A DNA stretch of 52,354 nt from Collinsella aerofaciens (GTDB taxonomy: Bacteria; Actinomycetota; Coriobacteriia; Coriobacteriales; Coriobacteriaceae), in assembly GCF_019131995.1 (NCBI RefSeq), contig NZ_JAHONA010000014.1, forward strand, positions 1 to 52,354, given 5' to 3'. This document shows positions 36,276 through 44,621 of the stretch, in pieces. The translations under genes were made by a program, and so were the position numbers. Within the stretch, counting starts at the first letter, position 1, and each line of letters begins with the position of its first letter. The notes beneath the pieces are model-generated. The model did not search any database. It was not told where the DNA came from and was given only the letters and a program-made list of their open reading frames with translations.

Positions 36276-37085
36276 CTACAAGGCCTGTTCGTTCAGGAAG
36301 ACCAAAGTGTTTTTATTTGAAAGCTCGGGAAAGTGGCGATAACCAACGTCGAACGCGGTGAGTTCGCCTACATCCTCGAGCTTGTTTTCTGCCATCCAGC
36401 GCACCATGGAGCCGCGTGCCTTTTTGCTGGCGGTCGAGCGCTGGATGGGCTTGCCGTTGCGGATGCCTTCGCCAAAGAGGCATGTGACGGCTGTGGCGTC
36501 GCCCGCGAGGTGGGGCAGAACGGCTTTGGCGTATTCCGCGCTGGCGAGGTTGACGATCGTAGCGTTGGAGCCTGCCGGAGCGATAGCCCGTGCGAGCTTG
36601 TCGCCCCAAAACGCGTAGAGGTCTCGGGCGCCGTCGACGACAAGCTTCGCGCCCATCTCCAGCCGATACGGTTCAACGGCATGAAAGGGGCGTACGCATC
36701 CGTAAAGGCCCGAGAGGATCCAGAGATGGTTTTGCAGCCAGTCGAGCTGTGCGGCATCCATGACCTCGGGCGCCATGCTTTGGTATTGGATGCCGTGGTA
36801 GGACATGACGGCGGGGGAGATTCGACGCGCGATATCGGGGTCGGCGAGGTCGGCATCGCTCAGGACGGGCATAAATTCGTGAAGCGTATCCAGGCACGTT
36901 GTAAGCAGCCTGTCGCTCACGTTCCAAAGGACCTGCAGGCCGCCGCTGCCTTCATTCCGCTCGATATCTAGCAGTGCGCGGTGGAGGCGAGCTGTCTCGC
37001 GCACAAAGGGTGGAATGCCCAGGACTTCAAAAGCATCTTGGGCCGCGCGCATTTGCTTGGCGGGCGAAATGATGACCTGCAGCAT
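36276..37085 (-). CDS. yaaA: YaaA family peroxide stress protein (DUF328)
   Basis: Cytosolic protein of 269 residues; in E. coli YaaA lowers free iron and DNA damage during peroxide stress. Features: LQVIISPAKQMRAA at the start, YHGIQYQSMAPEVM, LWILSGLYGCVRPFHAVEPYRLEMG (DUF328 hallmark), LYAFWGDKLARAI and IVNLASAEYAKAV. Start at 37085 has GAGGAG upstream; a longer in-frame opening to 37286 overlaps the neighbouring gene. It is followed on the same strand by no further gene. Length is close to the family norm (~258). Confidence 0.92.
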   Translation of the reverse strand: MLQVIISPAKQMRAAQDAFEVLGIPPFVRETARLHRALLDIERNEGSGGLQVLWNVSDRLLTTCLDTLHEFMPVLSDADLADPDIARRISPAVMSYHGIQYQSMAPEVMDAAQLDWLQNHLWILSGLYGCVRPFHAVEPYRLEMGAKLVVDGARDLYAFWGDKLARAIAPAGSNATIVNLASAEYAKAVLPHLAGDATAVTCLFGEGIRNGKPIQRSTASKKARGSMVRWMAENKLEDVGELTAFDVGYRHFPELSNKNTLVFLNEQAL

Positions 37086-37110
37086 AGACTCTCCTCTGCC
37101 AAAAAAGAAG

Positions 37111-37173
37111 TTGCGGTGGAATACGGTCTGTTTTGGCCGTGTATGGGCCAGTTTAGTCCGTATTTCACCGCAA
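37111..37173. terminator. Inverted repeat between M18 aminopeptidase and yaaA
   Basis: Arms 37111-37126 and 37158-37173 (16 bases, one mismatch) start with TTGCGGTG and end with CACCGCAA. The loop holds a smaller TGGCC/GGCCA hairpin. It lies 15 bases past the aminopeptidase stop on the minus strand and probably ends that transcript. Confidence 0.55.
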
Positions 37174-37188
37174 GTTATAAAGGGCTGG

Positions 37189-38586
37189 TTAGGCGCGCTC
37201 GAGGAAGGCCTTGTAGCCGCGGTAGGCCTCGTAGATGTCGGCCTTGTTGGCGACCTCCCACAGGGCGTGCATGGACAGGACGGCAACGCCGGAGTCGATG
37301 ACGTTCATACCGTACTTGGCCATGATGTAGGCGATGGTGCCGCCGCCGCCTGCATTGACGCGGCCGAGCTCGCAGGTCTGGAAGTCCACGCCGGCCTCGT
37401 CCATGATGTCGCGGACGAGGGCCACGTACTCGGCGTCGGCGTCGTTGGAGCCGCCCTTGCCGCGGCTGCCCGTGTACTTGTTAAAGCACAGGCCGCGACC
37501 CATAAAGGCTGCGTTCTTGGTCTCGAACTTGCCGGCGTAGCCCGGGTCGAAGCCGGCGGACACGTCAGAGGAGAGCATACGGCTGTGGGCGAGTGCACGG
37601 CGCAGAACCAGTGGGCTATCCTCGCCGGCGAGCGTCATGATCTCGGCGACGGTGTTCTCGAAGAAGCGGCTCGTCATGCCGGTGGCACCCACGGAGCCGA
37701 TCTCCTCCTTGTCGACGATGAGCGTGATGCTCGTGCGCTCCACGTTTGCGACGTCGATCTGGGCAAGCATAGAGGGGTAAGCGCAGACGCGATCGTCGTG
37801 GCCATAGCCCAGAATCATGGAGCGGTCCAGGCCCATGTCACGGGCGGGACCGGCGGGCACGACCTCGATCTCGGCGGAGAGGAAGTCCTCCTCCTCGACG
37901 TCGAACTGCTCCTTGAGGATGTCCAAGAACATTTGCTTGACGGGCTCCTTGGGGGCGTCCTTGTCGTCCTCATCGAACTTGACGGGACGGCCGCCTACGA
38001 TCACGTCAAGGATCTCGGCGTCGACGGCGTCCTTGGCGGGCTTGGCCATCTGCTCGCTCGAGAGGTGGATCAGCAAGTCGGAGATGGTAAAGACCGGATC
38101 GTCGGCCTTGTCGCCGATGTTGATGTCGACGGTGGTGCCGTCCTTTTTGCAGATGACGCCCACGAGTGCAAGCGGGGAGGCCACCCAGTGGTAGCTCTTG
38201 ACGCCACCGTAGTAGTGCGTGTCGAGGTAGGCCATGTCGCCGGCTTCGAAGGCGGGGTTCTGTTTAAGGTCCAGGCGCGGCGAGTCCACGTGGGCGCCCA
38301 GGATGTTAAAGCCCTGCTCGAGCGGGGCGGTGCCCAGGTTGACGAGCATGAGGTCCTTGCCGTGATTGGCGGCGTACACCTTGTCGCCGGCCTTGAGCGC
38401 GCGGCCCTCGGCGATCACGGTCTCCAGATTGACGTAGCCCGCCTCCTCGGCCATCTTGATGCCGGTCTTGACGCACAGGCGCTCGGTCTTGTTCTCGCTC
38501 AAAAACTGCTTATAGCCGCGGCAAAGCTCCTCGAGCTCCTCGATTTGCTGTGGCGTGTACTTTTTCCATGCGCAGGGACGCTCCAT
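37189..38586 (-). CDS. M18 family aminopeptidase
   Basis: Zinc metallo-aminopeptidase (aspartyl-aminopeptidase-like) of 465 residues that trims N-terminal residues from cytosolic peptides. Metal-binding motifs are present: ILGAHVDSPRLDLKQNP (first zinc His/Asp), IVDKEEIGSVGATGM (catalytic Glu) and YGHDDRVCAYPSMLA (bridging Asp). GGGGTIAYIMAKYGMNVIDSGV and AVLSMHALWEV (last His) complete the site. Start at 38586 has AAAGGAG 8 bases upstream; longer in-frame starts exist inside polA's antisense and were rejected. Divergent from polA. Confidence 0.93.
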   Translation of the reverse strand: MERPCAWKKYTPQQIEELEELCRGYKQFLSENKTERLCVKTGIKMAEEAGYVNLETVIAEGRALKAGDKVYAANHGKDLMLVNLGTAPLEQGFNILGAHVDSPRLDLKQNPAFEAGDMAYLDTHYYGGVKSYHWVASPLALVGVICKKDGTTVDINIGDKADDPVFTISDLLIHLSSEQMAKPAKDAVDAEILDVIVGGRPVKFDEDDKDAPKEPVKQMFLDILKEQFDVEEEDFLSAEIEVVPAGPARDMGLDRSMILGYGHDDRVCAYPSMLAQIDVANVERTSITLIVDKEEIGSVGATGMTSRFFENTVAEIMTLAGEDSPLVLRRALAHSRMLSSDVSAGFDPGYAGKFETKNAAFMGRGLCFNKYTGSRGKGGSNDADAEYVALVRDIMDEAGVDFQTCELGRVNAGGGGTIAYIMAKYGMNVIDSGVAVLSMHALWEVANKADIYEAYRGYKAFLERA

Positions 38587-38752
38587 GACGCAGGCTCCTT
38601 TCGGATCGATCGTGCTGGTTGATGTACCGTGAGCCATCGTATCACGCACGGGCGTGAGATGGCGGCGGAGCTTGATGTGCGGTGGCCGCGGGGCGGGGAG
38701 CGTGTAAACTGGGGTGAGCAAACCGTGCCCAGCCCAAAGCGAGGTATTCAAT

Positions 38753-41503
38753 ATGTCTGATAAGCGCCGCACCTTTGCCGTTATCGACGGCAACTCGCTC
38801 ATGCACCGCGCCTTCCACGCCGTGCCGCCCACCATGAACGCGCCGGACGGTCGTCCCACCAACGCGATCTTTGGCTTTTTGAATATGTTCCTCAAGATGA
38901 TTGACGCCTTTAATCCCGACGGCGTTGTCGTGGCGTTTGACAAGGGCAAGCCGCGCGTGCGCATGGAGATGCTGCCGCAGTACAAGGCCCAACGCCCGCC
39001 CATGGACCCCGATCTGCACGCACAGTTTCCCATGATTAAGGAGCTGCTCGCCGCGCTCAACGTGCCGATTTTGCAGTCCGAGGGCTGGGAAGGCGATGAC
39101 ATCCTGGGCACTATGGCGCGTCTGGGCGAGCAGGCCGGCTGTGACATGCTGCTGGTGACCGGTGATCGCGATATGTATCAGCTCGTGACCGAGCACGTCA
39201 ACGTGGTCTCGACCCGCAAGGGCCTGTCCGACGTGGCGATCATGACGCCCGAGAGCGTGGACGATCTGTATCACGGCATCACGCCGGCGCTCGTGCCCGA
39301 CTTTTATGGTCTGAAGGGCGACACGTCCGATAACATCCCCGGCGTGCCGGGCATAGGCCCCAAAAAGGCGAGCGCGCTCATTGCGCAGTACGGTAGCCTG
39401 GACGAGGTCATCGCACACGCCGATGAGGTCAAGGGCAAGATGGGCGAAAACCTGCGCGCACACATCGACGACGCGCTGCTGAGCCGTAAGGTGGCGACCA
39501 TCCGCACCGATGCGCCCGTTGAGCTCGATTTTGAGTCGACGTCCTTCCCGGCGTTTTCTGCCGATGAGGTTTCCGCGGCGCTGGGTACGCTTGGTATCAC
39601 CGCTATGCAGAACCGTTTCTTGGCGCTGATCGGCGGCGAGGGCGGGGCTGCTGCTGCCTCCAGTGCGTTTGAGATACCTGCGATAGTTCGCGCAACCGCC
39701 GGCGATGCTGAGGCGCTTGGTGCCGTTGCGGCTGAGGTTTCCCGCGCGGTTGATGCCGGCGAGTGGGTCGCCGCCGTGGTGGACGACGACAAGGAAGAGG
39801 GCGCGCTCTTTGGGCTGACGCGCACGCTGTGGTTGGCGACGTCCAAGGGCCTGTTCGCGCTCGAGGAGGGCGACAGCGATGCGGCGGCTGAGGTTGAGGG
39901 CTTCAACTTCGTCCACGGCGTGATCGCTGGTGTGCTCGCGCGTCTCTTTATGGAGGGTCGCGTGGCGAGCCCGGATATGAAGACGCTGTTGCACGAGCTT
40001 TCGCCTATCGATTCCTCCGAGCCCGAGCTCATGGATCCGCTGGCAGTCGATTCCACGCGCATCTTCGATACCGTTGTTGCCGCCTACCTGTTGGATTCCG
40101 ATCGCTCCGAGTTCGATGAGGCATATCTTGCCGATACCTATCTGCAGATGGCGCTGCCTGCGGCGCGCGGCGCAGAGGGTGCTGGTGAGGACGCTCCGGC
40201 GCCTGCCGCTCGCACGGCGGCCTTGACGCTGGTGCTAGTCGCACCGCTGCGCGACCGCATGGCCCGCGAGAACGCCGCCAACGTGTTCGATGGCATCGAG
40301 ATGCCGCTCGTGCCGGTACTTGCCAAGATGGAGCGCGCGGGCATGCTCGTGGATCCCGATCGCCTGCACAGCCTGTCCGAGGGCCTGGCGACCCAGATCA
40401 CCGAGGTCGAGCGAAGCATTCGCGACCTTGCCGGTGACGAGACCTTTAATATTGGCAGCCCCATGCAGCTGTCGCACGTACTCTTTGATGTGATGGGGCT
40501 TCCGACCAAGGGCCTCAAGAAGACTAAGCGCGGCTATTATTCGACCAATGCTAAGGTGTTGAGCGATCTTGCCCGCGACCACGAGATCGTGCGCCTGATC
40601 TTGGACTGGCGTGAGAAGTCCAAGATTAAGTCGACCTATCTGGACACGCTAGGTCCGCTGCGCCGTGGTGACGGTCGTGTGCACACCACGTACAACCAGA
40701 CCATCACCGCGACGGGGCGTCTGTCTTCGAGCGACCCGAACCTGCAGAACATCCCGACTCGCTCGGAGCTGGGGCGTACCGTCAAGACGGCGTTCTCGGC
40801 GGGCGAGGGAAGCGTCTTTTTGGCGGTGGACTACTCGCAGATCGAGCTGCGTCTGCTGGCGCATCTTTCGGGTGATGAACATCTGGTACGTGCCTTTAAC
40901 GAGGGCGAGGACTTCCACGCCGAGACGGCCGCGCGCGTGTTTGGCGTTCCCGTGTCCGAAGTAACGCCCGACCTACGCAGCCGCGCCAAGGCTGTGAACT
41001 TTGGTATCGTGTACGGCCAGCAGGCCTACGGCCTGTCGCAGTCGCTGCATATCTCGATGGCCGAGGCGCGCGATATGATCGATCGCTACTACGAGGCCTA
41101 CCCGGGCGTGCGCACGTTCCTCGACAATGTGGTGGCGCGCGCCAAGCAGACGGGCTATGCCGAGACCATGTATGGCCGCCGTCGCCATATTCCCGAGCTC
41201 AAGGCCAAAAACCCACAGCTCCGCGGCTTTGGTGAGCGTACGGCCATGAACCATCCTATGCAGGGCACCGCGGCCGACATCATCAAGATCGCGATGGCCC
41301 GCGTAAGCCGCCGTCTGGAAGAAGAAGGCTTTGCCGCCCACATGATCCTGCAGGTACACGACGAACTGGACTTTGAGTGTCCCGTCGACGAAGTCGAGCG
41401 CCTGACCGCCATGGTCCAAGACGTCATGGAGCACGTAGTAGACCTCCGCGTACCGTTGATCGCCGAAGCCAGCACCGGCATAACTTGGGCAGACGCGAAA
41501 TAG
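38753..41503 (+). CDS. polA: DNA polymerase I
   Basis: Repair and Okazaki-fragment polymerase, 916 residues. N-terminal 5'-3' exonuclease (about 1-290: FAVIDGNSLMHRAFHA, GVVVAFDKGKPRVRMEMLPQ, VTGDRDMYQLV, GLKGDTSDNIPGVPGIGPKKA). A middle domain (about 310-520) lacks recognisable 3'-5' exonuclease motifs. The polymerase domain has motif A LAVDYSQIELRLLAHLSGDE, motif B KAVNFGIVYGQQAYGLSQ and motif C LQVHDELDFE. Start ATG 38753 has GAGG upstream. The last ~150 bases use more A-ending codons than the rest of the gene. Divergent from the aminopeptidase. Confidence 0.97.
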   Translation: MSDKRRTFAVIDGNSLMHRAFHAVPPTMNAPDGRPTNAIFGFLNMFLKMIDAFNPDGVVVAFDKGKPRVRMEMLPQYKAQRPPMDPDLHAQFPMIKELLAALNVPILQSEGWEGDDILGTMARLGEQAGCDMLLVTGDRDMYQLVTEHVNVVSTRKGLSDVAIMTPESVDDLYHGITPALVPDFYGLKGDTSDNIPGVPGIGPKKASALIAQYGSLDEVIAHADEVKGKMGENLRAHIDDALLSRKVATIRTDAPVELDFESTSFPAFSADEVSAALGTLGITAMQNRFLALIGGEGGAAAASSAFEIPAIVRATAGDAEALGAVAAEVSRAVDAGEWVAAVVDDDKEEGALFGLTRTLWLATSKGLFALEEGDSDAAAEVEGFNFVHGVIAGVLARLFMEGRVASPDMKTLLHELSPIDSSEPELMDPLAVDSTRIFDTVVAAYLLDSDRSEFDEAYLADTYLQMALPAARGAEGAGEDAPAPAARTAALTLVLVAPLRDRMARENAANVFDGIEMPLVPVLAKMERAGMLVDPDRLHSLSEGLATQITEVERSIRDLAGDETFNIGSPMQLSHVLFDVMGLPTKGLKKTKRGYYSTNAKVLSDLARDHEIVRLILDWREKSKIKSTYLDTLGPLRRGDGRVHTTYNQTITATGRLSSSDPNLQNIPTRSELGRTVKTAFSAGEGSVFLAVDYSQIELRLLAHLSGDEHLVRAFNEGEDFHAETAARVFGVPVSEVTPDLRSRAKAVNFGIVYGQQAYGLSQSLHISMAEARDMIDRYYEAYPGVRTFLDNVVARAKQTGYAETMYGRRRHIPELKAKNPQLRGFGERTAMNHPMQGTAADIIKIAMARVSRRLEEEGFAAHMILQVHDELDFECPVDEVERLTAMVQDVMEHVVDLRVPLIAEASTGITWADAK

Positions 41504-41537
41504 GAAAGCAACCACAGTTCCAAAGTAATAAAAAACA

Positions 41538-41571
41538 GAAGGACGCCCCTCATCAACAAGGAGCGTCCTTC
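41538..41571. terminator. Terminator in the polA/HAD convergent gap
   Basis: GAAGGACGC (41538-41546) and GCGTCCTTC (41563-41571) form a 9-base stem. On the minus strand it is followed by TGTTTTTTATT, so it best serves the convergent HAD gene; on the plus strand it lies 34 bases after polA. Confidence 0.7.
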
Positions 41572-41639
41572 GTTCAATTAAATTCAGCCAAAGTATCTAG
41601 ACGCCAAGACGCCATCTAGGCGGCAAGCAAGTCACCGCA

Positions 41640-41768
41640 GGACCTGGCCGGGTGGCATGGGTTAACTTTTCGTAGATTCCGCACGCAAAGAAAGCCACTT
41701 AATGTGGCTTTCGTCTTGCGCAGGACCTGACCGAGCGAAAAGTTAACCCATGCCACCCGGCCAGGTCC
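41640..41768. repeat. 33-base perfect inverted repeat with nested hairpin
   Basis: Arms 41640-41672 and 41736-41768 are perfect 33-base reverse complements. The 63-base centre contains a second hairpin, AAAGCCAC-TTAAT-GTGGCTTT (41691-41711), extended by CGCAA/TTGCG. The motif GCAGGACCTG of the left edge recurs as GCAGGACCTGACC in the centre. It lies between the convergent polA and HAD genes and carries no ORF. It may be a double terminator or a small mobile palindrome. Confidence 0.8.
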
Positions 41769-41779
41769 GACGAGCAACG

Positions 41780-42607
41780 TTAACGAGCCGCCAAGATGGC
41801 GTCGATGAGCGTCAGTACGCCCCCGTCGTTGTTGCTCGGAATGCGCCATTTAGCATGCGCGTTCATATGCTCCTCGGCATTGTCCACGATAAAGCTGTGC
41901 CCGACGCGCTCGAGCATGGGGATGTCGTTGTAGGTGTCGCCCGCGGCGGCGGCGTCAGCGATATCGATGCCCAGGTGCTCGCACAGATGAGCGACGCCGG
42001 CGCCCTTGTCAACGCCCAGGTTCATAAAGTCGATCCACTCGCGCCCGGCGTTGGTGACGTAGAGCTTGTCCGAGAACTCGGGGCTATAGGTCTCGCGGAA
42101 AGCGGGCTCGGCGTCGTAGCCGGGGAAGAAGACCGAAATCTTGTTGGACTCGAAATCAATGCCCTCAAAGCTGTCGACGTAGTTGATTGTGTTGTAGTAG
42201 ACGCTGATCTCGTCGTGGTACTGATGGTCGCGGGCAAGCACGTAGAACTCGTCGAAGCAGCACAGGACGGGGACAGCGCGCGGGTCCTCCGAGGCACGGC
42301 TCAAGACCTGCTGATACAGCGCCACATCGATGTTGCTCTTATAGATATAGTTGCCGCGATAGATGACGCACGCTCCGTTGTCGGGACAAAAGGCGAGGCG
42401 GTTCTTGATGTCCTCGAACATCTCCTCGAGTTTGGGGGCTGGACGTCCGCTAGCGGGGCAGAATACGATGCCGGCGTCGGCGAGCTTGTCCAAGCGCTCA
42501 TCAAGACCCTGCGGCAACACGCGCTCGTCGGTCAGCAGCGTTTTGTCCATGTCGACGGCGATGAGCTTAATGTTTCCGATATTGGCGTCCGATTCGTAAG
42601 TTTGCAT
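41780..42607 (-). CDS. Cof-type HAD-IIB family hydrolase
   Basis: Sugar-phosphate or nucleotide phosphatase of 275 residues. HAD motif I IAVDMDKTLLTDERVLP (nucleophile Asp), motif II region FCPASGRPAPKLEEM, and motifs III/IV near the end, with Lys in VDKGAGVAHL and GDTYNDIPMLERVGHSFIV. The large C2B cap between motifs II and III marks the Cof type. Substrate unknown. Start 42607 has AAAGGC upstream. The long gap beyond it holds the argG leader. Confidence 0.92.
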   Translation of the reverse strand: MQTYESDANIGNIKLIAVDMDKTLLTDERVLPQGLDERLDKLADAGIVFCPASGRPAPKLEEMFEDIKNRLAFCPDNGACVIYRGNYIYKSNIDVALYQQVLSRASEDPRAVPVLCCFDEFYVLARDHQYHDEISVYYNTINYVDSFEGIDFESNKISVFFPGYDAEPAFRETYSPEFSDKLYVTNAGREWIDFMNLGVDKGAGVAHLCEHLGIDIADAAAAGDTYNDIPMLERVGHSFIVDNAEEHMNAHAKWRIPSNNDGGVLTLIDAILAAR

Positions 42608-42750
42608 AAAAGCGAGCCTTTCGTTTCGAAATTGTTTCAGATGTTATAACCATCAACTCGTAGTCAGGCGTATTTTCGCAGGAACGCAGCGTATTTGCAC
42701 TGCATTTCACAAACTAATGAAAAAACTTTTCAGAAATTTGAATTTGTCGC

Positions 42751-42778
42751 TTGTGCTGCGGGCACTTTAGCGTAATAT
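42751..42778 (+). promoter_or_regulatory. Candidate promoter of the argG leader
   Basis: TTGTGC (42751-42756) and TAATAT (42773-42778) are 16 bases apart in an AT-rich stretch. Transcription from about 42785 would cover the folded leader and the arginine-rich ORF before argG. Confidence 0.45.
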
Positions 42779-42786
42779 AGCGACCA

Positions 42787-42841
42787 TCGAAAACGGAGAC
42801 GGCAAAAGAGCCGCTTACCGAGGAAAAGGTACCGTTTACGA
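42787..42841 (+). ncRNA. Three-way-junction-like RNA fold in the argG leader
   Basis: Three stems nest without gaps. Outer stem: 42787-42789 with 42839-42841, then 42791-42796 (AAACGG) with 42832-42837 (CCGTTT), one A-A mismatch between. Inner stem 1: CGGC (42800-42803) with GCCG (42810-42813). Inner stem 2: TACC (42816-42819) with GGTA (42828-42831). This is a compact junction of riboswitch size at the expected 5' end of the argG transcript. Ligand, if any, unknown; energy and conservation not tested. Confidence 0.35.
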
Positions 42842-42881
42842 TATTTGAATTGCGCCCGGCGATAGGTGAAAGGAGAGGCAG

Positions 42882-42956
42882 ATGCAGTTCGTAAAGATCA
42901 TCACTACTGCAGACAATGCCATCCGACGCCAGCGCGCAATTTCCCGACGACGATAA
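42882..42956 (+). CDS. Arginine-rich leader peptide of argG
   Basis: A 24-codon ORF starts with ATG 42882 behind AAAGGAGAGG. It encodes a peptide whose second half is IRRQRAISRRR: six Arg in the last ten codons, ending with three consecutive CGA codons and TAA. It lies 205 bases before argG. Placement, ribosome site and Arg run match classic amino-acid attenuation leaders such as those of his, trp and leu operons. Ribosome stalling at the CGA run when arginyl-tRNA is scarce would alter pairing in the RNA downstream. The function is inferred from this layout. Confidence 0.65.
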   Translation: MQFVKIITTADNAIRRQRAISRRR

Positions 42957-43020
42957 CAATCGTCTCTGTCCGCATGGGGCGAATTGCCTCAACAGAGTCA
43001 TTTTGAGGTCGTTGGGTTTT
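42936..43020 (+). promoter_or_regulatory. Possible attenuator pairings after the Arg-rich leader
   Basis: Complementary segments: GCAATT (42936-42941) with AATTGC (42982-42987); GACGAT (42949-42954, covering the last CGA and stop) with ATCGTC (42959-42964); CCTCAA (42987-42992) with TTGAGG (43003-43008); CCCGACGA (42943-42950) with TCGTTGGG (43009-43016), followed by TTTT. Several share bases, so alternative folds are possible, with the last before a T run as a weak terminator. Confidence 0.35.
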
Positions 43021-43161
43021 AGCACGACATTGCTGCATGTTTCTAGGGCATGTATGTGCTGATTTTTGCTATTTAACCTGATATTGCACGGTATATGACC
43101 TTGAAATGACTTGCAACTGACCGATGTTCTAATTAGCTACCAAGGGCGAAAGGAAACAGCC

Positions 43162-44388
43162 ATGAGCAAGGAAAAAGTCGTTCTCGCATATTCCGGTGGT
43201 CTTGATACATCCGTATGTGTCAAGTGGCTCCAGGACGAGAAGAATCTCGATGTCGTTTGTGTCTGCGGCAACGTGGGCCAGGAGGAGACCGGCCTGGACG
43301 CCAAGAAGCAGAAGGCCCTCGACCTGGGCGTTCTCGATTGCCAGGTGCTCGACCTGCGCGACGAGTTCTCCGATGAGTTCTTGACTAAGGCCATCGCCGC
43401 AAACTCCATGTACGAGAACAAGTATCCGCTGCTTTCCGCCCTGTCTCGCCCGCTGCTCGCCAAGAAGCTTGTCGAGGTCGCTCACGAGTTTGGCGCGACC
43501 TACGTCGCCCACGGCTGCACCGGCAAGGGTAACGACCAGGTTCGTTTTGAGGCTGCCGTCAAGGCCCTCGACCCCGAGCTTAAGGTTATCGCCCCGGTTC
43601 GCGAGTGGGACCTGAAGTGCCGTCCCGACGAGGTCGCCTATGCCCACGCCCACAACGTGCCGGTTCCCGAGGGTGCCAACGACAACCCCTATTCCATTGA
43701 CGACAACCTGTGGGGTCGTGCCATTGAGTGCGGCCACCTGGAGGATCCCTGGAACGAGCCGCTCGACGACGCCTGGGTTATGACCAAGAATCCCGAGGAC
43801 ACGCCCGATACCCCGACTTACACCGAGATTGAGTTTGAGGCGGGCAAGCCCGTCGCCGTCGACGGCAAGAAGATGAAGCTCTCCGAGATCGTCATCGCCC
43901 TCAACAAGATTTCCGGCGACAACGGCTTTGGCCGTCTCGACCTGGTCGAGGATCGTCTGGTGGGCCTCAAGAGCCGCGAGTGCTACGAGGTTCCCGGCGC
44001 CCTGACGCTCATCACCGCCCATAAGGCACTCGAGGACATCTGCGTCGAGGGCGACCTGCTCAAGACCAAGATCAAACTCGAGCAGGATTGGGCCACCGCC
44101 GTGTACAACGGCCAGTGGTACAGCCCGCTCAAGAACGCGCTCGACGCCTTTATGGCCGACACCCAGAAGTTCGTGACCGGCACCGTCCGCCTGAAGTTCT
44201 TCAAGGGCAACTGCCACGTCGTCGGCCGCAAGAGCCCCTTCAGCCTCTACGACTACGGTCTGGCTACCTACGACCGCGACACCACGTTTGACGAGAAGGC
44301 CAGCGCCGGCTTTATCGAGATCGATACGCTGTCGCTCAAGACGTGGGCCAAGGTCCAGGGTCCCAGCTCTGCCGCTGCCCAGGCTTAG
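43162..44388 (+). CDS. argG: Argininosuccinate synthase
   Basis: ATP-dependent joining of citrulline and aspartate in arginine synthesis. The 408-residue protein opens with KVVLAYSGGLDTSVCVKWL (PP-loop SGGLDTS), followed by YPLLSALSRPLLAKKLVEVA, AHGCTGKGNDQVRFE, NLWGRAIECGHLEDPW, RLDLVEDRLVGLKSRECYE and QWYSPLKNALDAFM. ATG 43162 follows AAAGGA. argH follows 522 bases later, with a small ORF and hairpins between. The unusually long 5' leader (from about 42785) suggests transcript-level control. Confidence 0.97.
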   Translation: MSKEKVVLAYSGGLDTSVCVKWLQDEKNLDVVCVCGNVGQEETGLDAKKQKALDLGVLDCQVLDLRDEFSDEFLTKAIAANSMYENKYPLLSALSRPLLAKKLVEVAHEFGATYVAHGCTGKGNDQVRFEAAVKALDPELKVIAPVREWDLKCRPDEVAYAHAHNVPVPEGANDNPYSIDDNLWGRAIECGHLEDPWNEPLDDAWVMTKNPEDTPDTPTYTEIEFEAGKPVAVDGKKMKLSEIVIALNKISGDNGFGRLDLVEDRLVGLKSRECYEVPGALTLITAHKALEDICVEGDLLKTKIKLEQDWATAVYNGQWYSPLKNALDAFMADTQKFVTGTVRLKFFKGNCHVVGRKSPFSLYDYGLATYDRDTTFDEKASAGFIEIDTLSLKTWAKVQGPSSAAAQA

Positions 44389-44541
44389 GTCTTCCTTTCC
44401 TTGGTATCCGCGCGGCCCATCCGCGTGATACATAACGGGCGCATGGGGTCCCTACCTTTCGTTATGCTTGCTGACACTTCTTAACATCGGTGGCCCCTAC
44501 GTTCCGCCCGCATATATGACGCCGCGACTGCGGCTGAGTCC

Positions 44542-44571
44542 GAGCCCCGCCGGGGTTGTCCGGCGGGGCTC
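44542..44571 (+). terminator. Strong hairpin after argG
   Basis: GAGCCCCGCCGG (44542-44553) and CCGGCGGGGCTC (44560-44571) are perfect 12-base arms with a 6-base loop, followed by CTTCTATC. It is 153 bases after argG. The T tract is interrupted, so it may act as terminator or attenuator ahead of the small ORF and argH. Confidence 0.65.
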
Positions 44572-44621
44572 CTTCTATCAATTTGGCGGCTCTGCGCCTA
44601 TATATATGAGGAGTATCCATT

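Noticed and set aside
42714..43025. 103-codon minus-strand ORF in the argG leader
   Set aside because: No ribosome site, no motif, and it overlaps structured leader RNA and the better supported plus-strand leader ORF.
42608..43161. T-box riboswitch before argG
   Set aside because: The invariant T-box sequence (AGGGTGGNACCGCG) and specifier-loop layout are not present.
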